In this document: one piece after another, positions 24,678-31,387 of the stretch
Layout: the number at the start of each line of letters is the position of its first letter
How positions within the stretch are numbered: the stretch's first letter is position 1
Assembly (NCBI GenBank): GCA_002323535.1
Contig: DCQT01000115.1
Location: forward strand, 1-31,387
Reading direction: 5' to 3'
Origin: Bacteriovoracaceae bacterium UBA1511
Lineage (GTDB): Bacteria; Bdellovibrionota; Bacteriovoracia; Bacteriovoracales; Bacteriovoracaceae
Length of the DNA stretch: 31,387 bases
Made by a program: the position numbers and the translations under genes
The notes under the pieces: model-generated
The model's database searches: none
Told to the model about the DNA's origin: nothing
Seen by the model: only the letters and a program-made list of their open reading frames with translations

Positions 24678-26006
24678 ATGAAAAATGGGCCTTTAAATAA
24701 TTCAAGCGGTGTCGCAATTGTAATGGTCATGGCCGCAGTAACAATTATCACCCTGCTACTAGGAAGCTTTACCTATTTTACATCTATTAACAAAATTAGA
24801 ATTTATAGTAATCAAGATAAGCGACAAGCCAGACTAACTGCAGAGGCTGGTTTAAATATGGCAATGGCGCAACTAGAAATATTCAAGGAAGCTTTTAACC
24901 TCTATCAAAAAAATAAAAGCGTTCAATCAATGATTCCATTTAATCTTTTAGAATCAGCATTGACGCAGCCATTTGCCTATCCCATTCCTGTTAATGAGGA
25001 CTCAATGAATTTAATTCAAAAAACTGCTCTTGAGGACTTCGAAAAAACAACAAAGCTAAAAGGTCAACTTCTAATGACCATTTCACCTATTACTGGTTTC
25101 ATCAATCCAAATAGCTTAATGATTATCCGTGAGGACAACTCACAAAATGGGAACGCAAGTTTTAATGATCAAGATAAAAGTGATAAACAACTTCATGAAT
25201 TGATGAGAGAAGAGCTTACACGAATACTAGATCTTGAAATTCGAACAAAAATTGAAAATGATGATATTTTTGCAGAGAAATTTAGCAATATTGATCCAGA
25301 AAAACTTACCAGTGAACTTCAATACTTTGTCTCAAACCCTGCTTTGTTTGACAGCGTTGATAAAGGTGAATTTGAAATTCTATACGAAAACTATCGGCCT
25401 AAGTTCGCGCCAATGATATCAAAAGAAGAAATGTATCTTCTCGCTGGTTGGCCTGAGGAGATTGTAGATCTAATTATAGATCGTATTTCCCCTCATAATG
25501 TTACATTAATTCCACTTAACAAGATTTCAAAACCACATCTAAGAGTTTTATTTCCTCAGCTGGCAGAAGAGCAAATTAATGATTTTTTTGTTCAACGTGA
25601 TGGAGACCCAAAAGAAGAACTTCCTCCCACGCCAATTAAAAACCTTGATGACTTCAAACGTGTTATCAAAATGGTCAGCTCAATAAGTGAATCTGAAATT
25701 AATAAGAGACTAGATGAATTAAAAAAGTTAGGTCTCGAGTTATCTGTTGCCTCTAAAGTGTTTAAAATTGAAATCACCGGGACATTCGGACTCGTCAGTC
25801 AGACGATCAATGCCATTGTTGACCTGCCAGTGCTTCCTACAAGCCTTGAGAAAAAAGAAAATAGTCAACCAAAAGACCCGGAGTTGGCAAATGAAGCAGA
25901 TCCTCCACCTTTACCTGAAGAATCTCAACCTTCAAATCAAAATAAAAAAGAAGAGAAACCAACAGAGCTTATGAGTCCAAGGATTGTTGAAATTTTTTAT
26001 CGTTAA
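24678..26006 (+). CDS. gspK: Minor pseudopilin GspK
   Basis: This is the large tip pseudopilin, 442 residues. The leader ends SSG (cut after Gly11) before VAIVMVMAAVTIITLLLGSF; the +5 residue is not Glu, as is normal for GspK. RQARLTAEAGLNMAMAQL follows the helix as in other GspK proteins. YLLAGWPEEIVDLIIDRISP belongs to the helix-hairpin-like region of the family. A Pro/Glu/Lys-rich tail (about 395-430, PPPLPEESQPSNQNKKEEKP) is a local addition. A 43-base gap follows before gspL. Confidence 0.9.
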   Translation: MKNGPLNNSSGVAIVMVMAAVTIITLLLGSFTYFTSINKIRIYSNQDKRQARLTAEAGLNMAMAQLEIFKEAFNLYQKNKSVQSMIPFNLLESALTQPFAYPIPVNEDSMNLIQKTALEDFEKTTKLKGQLLMTISPITGFINPNSLMIIREDNSQNGNASFNDQDKSDKQLHELMREELTRILDLEIRTKIENDDIFAEKFSNIDPEKLTSELQYFVSNPALFDSVDKGEFEILYENYRPKFAPMISKEEMYLLAGWPEEIVDLIIDRISPHNVTLIPLNKISKPHLRVLFPQLAEEQINDFFVQRDGDPKEELPPTPIKNLDDFKRVIKMVSSISESEINKRLDELKKLGLELSVASKVFKIEITGTFGLVSQTINAIVDLPVLPTSLEKKENSQPKDPELANEADPPPLPEESQPSNQNKKEEKPTELMSPRIVEIFYR

Positions 26007-26016
26007 ATATTTTTCT

Positions 26017-26027
26017 GGTTTAAAACC
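26017..26027. other. Short palindrome GGTTTAAAACC in the gspK-gspL gap
   Basis: GGTTT and AAACC flank one A in the 43-base gap between gspK and gspL. The gspL ATG has no visible ribosome binding site, so a regulatory element or separate promoter here is conceivable. The repeat is short and may be chance. Confidence 0.2.
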
Positions 26028-26049
26028 TGGTATTTGATATTATATTCAT

Positions 26050-27672
26050 ATGAAACTTATTTGCTACGATATCGGCTCCTACACGTTAAAGAAAGCCGAA
26101 TACATTGAAGATAAAAATCATATACGAGAAATTTCATGGCAAGAGTTTCATGTAAAAGGTCCTTCTTTTGATCAACCAACTCAACCTGAAAGTTCTATTG
26201 ATGAAGAAAGCGAAAATCAAGAGGAAATAGAGCAAGCGGATCAACATAGTTGGCTTGATGAAGTTGTCGATATTTTCCTAAAGGAAAAAAATCAGTGGTC
26301 AATGACAGATAAAGTGATACTCATTTTGCCTGAAGATTTTTCAACATCAAGATATTTAGAGTTACCAGTAAACTCAAAGAAAAAGGCAATGCAAATACTT
26401 CCTTTTCAATTAGAGGACTCTATTCCATTCTCAATGAGCCAAGTGCATTACCAAGCGTCTTATCACCCAAATAAAGCTTCAACAGAAGTCTTAGTAAATA
26501 TCATTGGGCCAAATGACCTTGAGAGTCTCTATGAAAGGCTTGATCGACATCAAATTTACTTTGATTTAATAACAACTAATATTGGTATCCTTAGTGGTTT
26601 AAATTCAACAAAGAACATAAGTCAAAGAAACTTTGGAACTGACAACTTTGCGATTATTGATATTGGGCACCTGGGAACATCTTGTTTTTTCTTCAATGAT
26701 GGACGACTTATCGCCAACCATAATTCAATTTCTTCTGGCGCTCTACTGACAGAAAACCTATCAGACTCTTATAATATTTCTTACCAAGAAGCTGAAGAAT
26801 ATAAGCACAATGAAGCATTCTTCTTAACTTCCTCAGAGCAAGAATCAGCTGATAAAGATGAAAAGGTTTTTGCTTTATTCATGGAAAGAACTTTCTCTAA
26901 CTTAATTACGGATTTTTCAAGATGGCACCTTGGGTATCGAACGAAAACAAATGTAGCTGTAGATAAAGTATACTTTGTTGGAGGAAGTTCAAAAATTCAA
27001 AACCTTACACCATTTTTCCAAGAACATTTTGAGGTTCATTGCGAGATACTAGATTTACATAATTCGAAGATCAAACTTAAAAATCCTTCGCATATATCAT
27101 CACTAGCTGCCTGTGTTATTTTTGAAAAACAAAGACCCTTAAATTTTCTAACGGGAAAATTCAAGGCGAGGAAATCTTCAATCATCCCTTTGAATTCAAG
27201 TTTTAAGCTTTTTAATAGAAACCTTTTTTTATCTTCAATAATTTGTTTTTTCGTACTTGTAGATTTACTACTCAATATTTACAGCTCATCTAAATTTGAG
27301 AAATCTTACAAAAATAAGCTCATTAAGAACAAAATTAATATTACTAAAAAGCAACGACCTACCTTTCAAAAAAAGCCAGAGCGTCTTGTGCCAGTGCTGG
27401 CAAAAAAAATAAAAAGTATCAACAATATAAAAGAGTCTATCAATTCTGTGAATAACCATAACGCGAGTAAATCTCTTAATGCAATTTTTAAGATAATTGG
27501 AAATAGTGAGTTTAACATCAATGACTTATCTTACGATAACGACCTTAAAGTTATACTAAATGGCAAATCAAGCTTCGATAGTATTATTCAAAAAATTGAG
27601 AGCCATTTTAATTTAATAGAGAAAAAAGAAATAAATAAAAACCAAATAGAATTGTTACTTGAAAGCAGATGA
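26050..27672 (+). CDS. gspL: Type II secretion inner-membrane protein GspL
   Basis: GspL anchors the GspE ATPase to the membrane. It has 540 residues. The cytoplasmic part (about 1-380) has an actin-like fold: MKLICYDIGSYTLKKAEY at the start, ILPEDFSTSRYLELPV, and FAIIDIGHLGTSCFFF with the phosphate-loop-like DIGHLG, and VYFVGGSSKIQ. This N-terminus resembles the PilM side of the family. A membrane helix at about 392-414 is followed by a basic periplasmic segment and a small ferredoxin-like domain. It lies nine bases before gspM, its usual partner. Confidence 0.87.
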   Translation: MKLICYDIGSYTLKKAEYIEDKNHIREISWQEFHVKGPSFDQPTQPESSIDEESENQEEIEQADQHSWLDEVVDIFLKEKNQWSMTDKVILILPEDFSTSRYLELPVNSKKKAMQILPFQLEDSIPFSMSQVHYQASYHPNKASTEVLVNIIGPNDLESLYERLDRHQIYFDLITTNIGILSGLNSTKNISQRNFGTDNFAIIDIGHLGTSCFFFNDGRLIANHNSISSGALLTENLSDSYNISYQEAEEYKHNEAFFLTSSEQESADKDEKVFALFMERTFSNLITDFSRWHLGYRTKTNVAVDKVYFVGGSSKIQNLTPFFQEHFEVHCEILDLHNSKIKLKNPSHISSLAACVIFEKQRPLNFLTGKFKARKSSIIPLNSSFKLFNRNLFLSSIICFFVLVDLLLNIYSSSKFEKSYKNKLIKNKINITKKQRPTFQKKPERLVPVLAKKIKSINNIKESINSVNNHNASKSLNAIFKIIGNSEFNINDLSYDNDLKVILNGKSSFDSIIQKIESHFNLIEKKEINKNQIELLLESR

Positions 27673-27681
27673 GGTTATTTA

Positions 27682-28296
27682 ATGAGTAATAAAAACCAAA
27701 ATCTCTTCACTAAAATTGATAACTTTACTAATAACTTATCTGAAAAGTTTAGTGAATCAATCATATCTGAAAGGTATGAGGAACTTGTCGTTGCACTAGA
27801 TCAAAAACAAAAAAACAAAATTACTCTTTGTCTCTCCTATCTCTTTTCAATAACTCCATTTGCAATTCTCGTCATATTACTTTTTGTTAACTCTCATATT
27901 AGAAATAATAATGAGCTACTACAAAGTCTTGAGGGACAAATAGGACAGATCGAGAAACTTCAAGTTGAGTTAAAAAAAATTTCATCAAAATTAATAGGGC
28001 ACAAAAGCTTTTCCTCTAAATCAAAAGCTAAATCATTTTTTAAAAACTCATTGAGAGAATATAATTTACCAGATACCTCAATAAATGTGACGAAATTGGA
28101 AGAAGGCTTTGTTGGCGATCTAAAAAAAATATACATAGAACTAAGCTTCAGTAAACTTGGTAGCCAGGAGCTAAATAAATTAATAAAAATTATAAAAAAT
28201 AATGTAAAGGCTAGTATTACAAAGATAAATATAAGATCTGACAAAACCTCTAGACTGGCACTTGGTTTTATTCATCTGGAGTTTGTTGCCAAATGA
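27682..28296 (+). CDS. gspM: Type II secretion inner-membrane protein GspM
   Basis: The 204-residue bitopic protein has a cytoplasmic N-terminus of about 47 residues, one membrane helix at 48-69 (LCLSYLFSITPFAILVILLF) and a coiled-coil-like stretch at 75-105. The C-terminal domain is small and of ferredoxin-like size. GspM is poorly conserved in sequence; the call rests on this layout, on its position right after gspL and on its fourfold base overlap (ATGA) with gspN. It is longer on the cytoplasmic side than typical GspM. Confidence 0.8.
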   Translation: MSNKNQNLFTKIDNFTNNLSEKFSESIISERYEELVVALDQKQKNKITLCLSYLFSITPFAILVILLFVNSHIRNNNELLQSLEGQIGQIEKLQVELKKISSKLIGHKSFSSKSKAKSFFKNSLREYNLPDTSINVTKLEEGFVGDLKKIYIELSFSKLGSQELNKLIKIIKNNVKASITKINIRSDKTSRLALGFIHLEFVAK

Positions 28297-29174
28297 TTTT
28301 CTCTTTACTATCCAAAAAGAAAATTTTAATTCCACTAGGAATTTTTATTTTTATTGCTTCATTTTTATCTCACGTCCCATTAAACTCCTATGTGAATAAT
28401 GAAATAAAAAAAGTTATTCCTAGAAAATGTGCCAACGATGTTCCTGAGTTTAAAATTTCCTTATTTCCCCTCCCAAGTCTCAGAGCAGCTAACCAATTTA
28501 CACTTTCATCAAAATGCAGTGGTTTTAGTAACAATATAGTGCTTAAACACGTCGAGCTCTCTAATAGAGGATTTAGTTTTAGCCCAGTTGGTTTCAAATT
28601 TAATACAGATATAATATTCGATAAATTCAAACCCTTGGAAATCAGCTTGTCTATTGGGGCTGGTACATACAAGCTAATAATGGACAGAACAATTATTGAC
28701 AGCAGTCTAATTAGCGAGTTGGTTAAGTTACCCTTAGATATTGAAGGAGAATTGGAAGTTAATCTTATTGCCTCTTTAGTAAAGAACGCTATCACAGAAC
28801 TTGAGGCGGAGATAGGTTCAACAAATCTTAACCTCCCCTCTCAAATGATATCAGGCTTCAATATTCCAAATATTAACGCCTCTCCTTTGAAAATCATTGC
28901 AAAAATATCAAAGCCAAAAGACTTAGAAGTCAATGCCATACAAATTGGAGACAAAAAGAGTAACCTATACTTAATTGGAAAAGGAGACATCAAAAACTTC
29001 AGTGATTCAAGAAGTGCTTCTTTAAATATAATGTCTACACTGGCCCTTAAAAAAGAGTTAAAATCTCAGTTCTCCTTTATCAACCTTTTGCTAGGTAACC
29101 CTAATGATTTGGGTGAATACAAGTTTCAAGTATCCGGTAGGCTTTCATCTCCAAGAGTTAAATCCCTAAATTGA
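28293..29174 (+). CDS. gspN: Type II secretion-associated protein GspN
   Basis: The 293-residue protein has one N-terminal membrane helix (about 10-27, ILIPLGIFIFIASFLSHVPL) and a beta-rich periplasmic domain. Two Cys (PRKCANDVP and LSSKCSG) may pair. SLSIGAGTYKLIMD and LPLDIEGELEVNL resemble the GspN family. In other bacteria GspN is often dispensable and its role is unclear. It is the last gene of the gsp operon; a perfect hairpin follows its stop. Confidence 0.8.
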   Translation: MIFSLLSKKKILIPLGIFIFIASFLSHVPLNSYVNNEIKKVIPRKCANDVPEFKISLFPLPSLRAANQFTLSSKCSGFSNNIVLKHVELSNRGFSFSPVGFKFNTDIIFDKFKPLEISLSIGAGTYKLIMDRTIIDSSLISELVKLPLDIEGELEVNLIASLVKNAITELEAEIGSTNLNLPSQMISGFNIPNINASPLKIIAKISKPKDLEVNAIQIGDKKSNLYLIGKGDIKNFSDSRSASLNIMSTLALKKELKSQFSFINLLLGNPNDLGEYKFQVSGRLSSPRVKSLN

Positions 29175-29175
29175 T

Positions 29176-29199
29176 TTACACGATTTGCTGTTCGTGTAA
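29176..29199 (+). terminator. Perfect 8-bp hairpin between gspN and ispA
   Basis: TTACACGA at 29176-29183 and TCGTGTAA at 29192-29199 form an 8-bp stem with an 8-base loop, one base after the gspN stop and 11 bases before the ispA ATG. No T-run follows, so it is a weak terminator candidate. It could equally be an operator or an mRNA structure over the ispA translation start. Confidence 0.45.
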
Positions 29200-29210
29200 T
29201 AACTATTGTC

Positions 29211-30149
29211 ATGAACGAATTAACCGCAAAAATCGAACAAGACTTAAAAGTTATTCTTAACAATCAATTTCCAGAGAACGGCACTAAAGACTCTATTTAC
29301 AAAGAAGTTTATGAATACGCTTTGTTACCGGCAGGTAAACTTTTTAGATCACAACTTATTTGGTGTGTTTTTGGTGATTTATTGAACCACCAAATGAAAA
29401 CAACACAAACAATTATCTCTCCATGTCATCAGCTTTTAAGTGCGGCAATCGAATGTCATCATGCTTATACTCTTGTACATGATGATATGCCATGTATGGA
29501 CAATGATGAATTTAGAAGAGGAAAACTAGCAACTCATAAAAAATATGGAGAATGGAAAGCCTTACTAATTGGTGATGGACTACTAAATATGTCTTACCAG
29601 ATTCTAAGTGAGATTAAACATCAGAATGCCCTTAATTTGATTAACCTCTTTTCTAGATCGTGCGGACATCAAGGCTTGATTTACGGGCAATTTCTTGATT
29701 TAAATATCAAATCCTCCCCAAGCACTTTCGAAAATATTAAAAATATTCATAAGCTTAAAACGGGAAAGTTATTCGAATGTGCAATGATGGGGAGCTATCT
29801 TCTCACTGATATTAATGATCAAAAACGAGAAGAACAACTTAAGGTGGTCTCAAAATCAATAGGAGAATTATTTCAATTTCTAGACGATTTGACCGAACTT
29901 CATGACATAAATATTAGTGGCCACGAAGGAGAAATTAACCCCTGGGTATCTTTTTATGACGAAACTTTTAATGAAACAATAAACCTTTTATCAGAAACTA
30001 CACAAAATTTAGAAAACTTTCCCCAAACATCCGAAGCCATTAAAAAGTATTATCAAAAAATTAGATTATATCTTCTTGCAAATAAACCAGAGGTTTTAAG
30101 ATTTATAGAGAAAAAAGATCTAGAGCCACTGATATTGGCCCTTGAGTGA
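29211..30149 (+). CDS. ispA: Short-chain polyprenyl diphosphate synthase (farnesyl diphosphate synthase type)
   Basis: The enzyme condenses isopentenyl diphosphate with allylic diphosphates, giving farnesyl or geranyl diphosphate for quinones and undecaprenyl phosphate. It has 312 residues. AGKLFR (41-46) contains the substrate-binding Lys/Arg pair. ECHHAYTLVHDDMPCMD leads to the first Asp motif (DDMPCMD, 91-97) with Arg102 and Arg103, and matches bacterial FPP synthases. KLKTGKLFECA lies at 181-191. The second motif is FQFLDDLTELHD, so DDxxD is DDLTE here, ending in Glu229. No ribosome binding site is obvious; the hairpin sits just upstream. Its last 30 bases overlap the convergent MerR-like gene. 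No dxs or xseB is adjacent. Confidence 0.88.
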   Translation: MNELTAKIEQDLKVILNNQFPENGTKDSIYKEVYEYALLPAGKLFRSQLIWCVFGDLLNHQMKTTQTIISPCHQLLSAAIECHHAYTLVHDDMPCMDNDEFRRGKLATHKKYGEWKALLIGDGLLNMSYQILSEIKHQNALNLINLFSRSCGHQGLIYGQFLDLNIKSSPSTFENIKNIHKLKTGKLFECAMMGSYLLTDINDQKREEQLKVVSKSIGELFQFLDDLTELHDINISGHEGEINPWVSFYDETFNETINLLSETTQNLENFPQTSEAIKKYYQKIRLYLLANKPEVLRFIEKKDLEPLILALE

Positions 30150-30767
30150 TCTTGATTTTTCAAAAATTGAATCTAAGGCAACCACTAACTCCTCAATCTT
30201 TTCATTTGATACTTGAGGCTTGAATTCTTCGATGGTTTTATCTGTAAATAAATCATCACTAACTGGAATCTCCGGAACCATTTTGATTAAGTCCTCTGGC
30301 TCGGAAAGGGGCTCGAAATTTATATTTTCAACTGTTTGATATTCTACAGTTTGTGCATCGATAACGGAAGAAATTTTGTCACTACTATCTACAAGATCGG
30401 AACTTAATTCCGCCATAGTATTTTGGCGAATTTCTTTAGTTGTGTCCATGTCTTTAAGTTCTTCAGTTTGTTCAACTTCCTCTTTAATTGAATCATCGAG
30501 ACAAACTTTTTCAATATCAATTTTTGAAATTTCAAACTTTGCTTTTTCTAATGTGAGTTTTTTAGAAAACAATAAATCCTTGATAATCGATACTAGGATA
30601 ATATCTTTTTTTTCAAAAAGCTTTTTACCTGAACTAGATATAATAGGACAAATTTCTACAAATTCAGTTTCCCAGAAACGTAATATATAAGGCTTAACTC
30701 CAACTATCTCGCAAACTTCAGAGGACTTAAATATAGATTTTTGTGGAATACTCTTTTCATCAATCAT
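30120..30767 (-). CDS. MerR-family DNA-binding regulator
   Basis: The protein has 215 residues. Residues 12-82 form a winged helix-turn-helix of MerR type: FKSSEVCEIVGVKPYILRFW is the helix-turn-helix and GKKLFEKKDIILV the wing. Residues 83-215 are acidic and low in aromatic residues (DDSIKEEVEQTEELKDMD), unlike a metal- or drug-binding MerR sensor domain. A MerR-like gene after ihfA is common in proteobacteria. AAGG lies seven bases before the ATG. A heptamer repeat fills the gap to ihfA, and its 3' end overlaps ispA by 30 bases. The target genes are unknown. Confidence 0.83.
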   Translation of the reverse strand: MIDEKSIPQKSIFKSSEVCEIVGVKPYILRFWETEFVEICPIISSSGKKLFEKKDIILVSIIKDLLFSKKLTLEKAKFEISKIDIEKVCLDDSIKEEVEQTEELKDMDTTKEIRQNTMAELSSDLVDSSDKISSVIDAQTVEYQTVENINFEPLSEPEDLIKMVPEIPVSDDLFTDKTIEEFKPQVSNEKIEELVVALDSIFEKSRSLKGQYQWL

Positions 30768-30786
30768 ATGCAGGCCTTGATTAATT

Positions 30787-30814
30787 AAAAATTAAAAACT
30801 AAAAACTAAAAACT
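30787..30814. repeat. Tandem heptamer repeat (AAAAACT), four units
   Basis: Three exact AAAAACT units (30794-30814) are preceded by one AAAAATT unit (30787-30793). On the gene strand they read AGTTTTT and start within the ihfA stop codon. They fill most of the 45-base gap before the MerR-like gene. Seven-base repeats can change number by slippage, but here this would change spacing, not a reading frame. Confidence 0.85.
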
Positions 30815-31211
30815 AATAATCAGATTCGTCCTCAGAGTTGGAAATAAAAGAACTTAATGCTCTTGAAGTCCCCTCCCTCGCAGGTATTGATTTATCTTCA
30901 TTACCCTTTTCATCTAATCGGTGTCCGTAACGAACTGTTACGTCTTCTTTTAAAACTTGAGAAGGTTTGAAAGTGAGTACTCTCCTCGCAGATATTTCCA
31001 TCGCATCACCAGTTTGTGGATTTCTTCCAATTCTAGTGGATTTATCTCTTATAGAAAAATTACCAAATCCAGAGATCTTAACTTTTTCCCCTCGAGATAG
31101 TGTGTCTTTAATCACTTTAAATACTAGATCAACTAAATCAGAAGCTTCTTTCTTTGAAAACCCAGCTTCTTTATAAACTCTTTCAACAATATCTGCTTTC
31201 GTAAGACTCAT
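30813..31211 (-). CDS. ihfA: Integration host factor alpha-type protein with acidic C-terminal extension
   Basis: This is a DNA-bending HU/IHF family protein. Residues 1-95 are a complete IHF-alpha-like unit: MSLTKADIVERVYKEAGFSK, VKISGFGNFSIR, GRNPQTGDAMEI with the intercalating Pro65, and RRVLTFKPSQVLK. Residues 96-132 are an addition of about 37 residues that ends acidic (SEDESDY); standard IHF-alpha has about 95-100 residues. GGAGG lies seven bases before the ATG. It is probably co-transcribed with the MerR-like gene downstream. The pheT gene that often precedes ihfA is not seen; the gene upstream is Lys-rich and truncated. HU as an alternative is less likely given the alpha-type residues. 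Confidence 0.9.
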   Translation of the reverse strand: MSLTKADIVERVYKEAGFSKKEASDLVDLVFKVIKDTLSRGEKVKISGFGNFSIRDKSTRIGRNPQTGDAMEISARRVLTFKPSQVLKEDVTVRYGHRLDEKGNEDKSIPAREGTSRALSSFISNSEDESDY

Positions 31212-31292
31212 AACTTTTCCTCCATGAAAAATTGAATCCCTTTAATATCTATAGTTTAACTCCATTTTGGATTTTACGCTATGGATAAATAT

Positions 31293-31387
31293 TTATTGTC
31301 TTTTTTTACTTTTCCGAGCTTTTTTATCAAGCTCTTTTCTAAGCTTTTTTGTTTCCTGTTCTCTTTTTTTAAGCCAATTATCCAAAT
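31293..31387 (-). CDS. 3' end of a Lys-rich protein gene, 5' part outside the window
   Basis: An open frame enters from the right edge and stops with TAA. The visible 30 residues are strongly basic (LDNWLKKREQETKKLRKELD, then KKARKSKKRQ), predicted helical and possibly a nucleic-acid-binding or coiled-coil tail. The family cannot be told from this. It is on the same strand as ihfA, 81 bases upstream of it, so the two could share a transcript. Confidence 0.55.
   Translation of the reverse strand, partial: LDNWLKKREQETKKLRKELDKKARKSKKRQ

Noticed and set aside
28388..28795. 135-codon open frame on the - strand
   Set aside because: It is antisense to gspN; composition reflects the reverse of a beta-rich protein.
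30376..30690. 104-codon Ser-rich open frame on the + strand
   Set aside because: It is antisense to the MerR-like gene; Ser richness comes from the reverse of acidic codons.
1..31387. tRNA, rRNA, CRISPR, insertion sequence or attachment site
   Set aside because: No cloverleaf, repeat-spacer array, transposase or terminal inverted repeats were recognised by eye on either strand.

Overview
The window is an AT-rich, gene-dense bacterial chromosome segment with Lys/Asn/Ser-rich proteins and frequent TTG and GTG starts. The gene content (full gspC-N type II secretion operon ending in gspN, type III glutamine synthetase, many envelope proteins, ihfA followed by a MerR-type gene) suggests Bdellovibrionota, most likely a Bacteriovorax/Halobacteriovorax-like relative. 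That placement is inference; no rRNA or other phylogenetic marker lies in the window. I found no mobile element, tRNA, rRNA or CRISPR array.

Region 1 (1 to about 15.36 kb) is a patchwork of single genes or pairs on alternating strands. In order: a truncated lipoprotein gene (-), a four-helix membrane protein (+), tgt (+), serC of the mycobacterial type (-), a small outer-membrane-like protein overlapping a matrixin metalloprotease gene (+,+), murD (-), a METTL25/RRNAD1-like methyltransferase (+), glnN (-), a 47-codon putative secreted peptide gene (-), a phosphopantetheinyl transferase (+), an M61 peptidase with a PDZ domain (-), a degenerate HesB/IscA-like protein (+) and an FG-GAP/UnbV lipoprotein (-). 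Every convergent pair overlaps at its 3' ends, so no intergenic terminators exist there.

Region 2 (15.53 to 29.17 kb) is an apparently complete type II secretion operon on the + strand: gspC-D-E-F-G-H-I-J-K-L-M-N. Spacing is tight, with several overlaps. It encodes the secretin, the ATPase with its zinc site, the inner-membrane platform, five pseudopilins and GspN. The prepilin peptidase GspO and a recognisable pilotin are absent and must be elsewhere if the system works. The system would export folded periplasmic proteins through the outer membrane; the matrixin at 5.3-6.1 kb is one possible client or surface-retained protein, with no direct evidence.

Region 3 (29.2 to 31.39 kb) holds an IspA-type prenyl diphosphate synthase (+), whose 3' end overlaps a MerR-like regulator gene (-). 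Next come ihfA with a long acidic tail (-) and the 3' end of a Lys-rich gene (-). A heptamer tandem repeat separates ihfA from the regulator, and a perfect 8-bp hairpin separates gspN from ispA.

No stretch over 300 bases lacks a gene. The longest gap (10761-11036) contains the 47-codon ORF.
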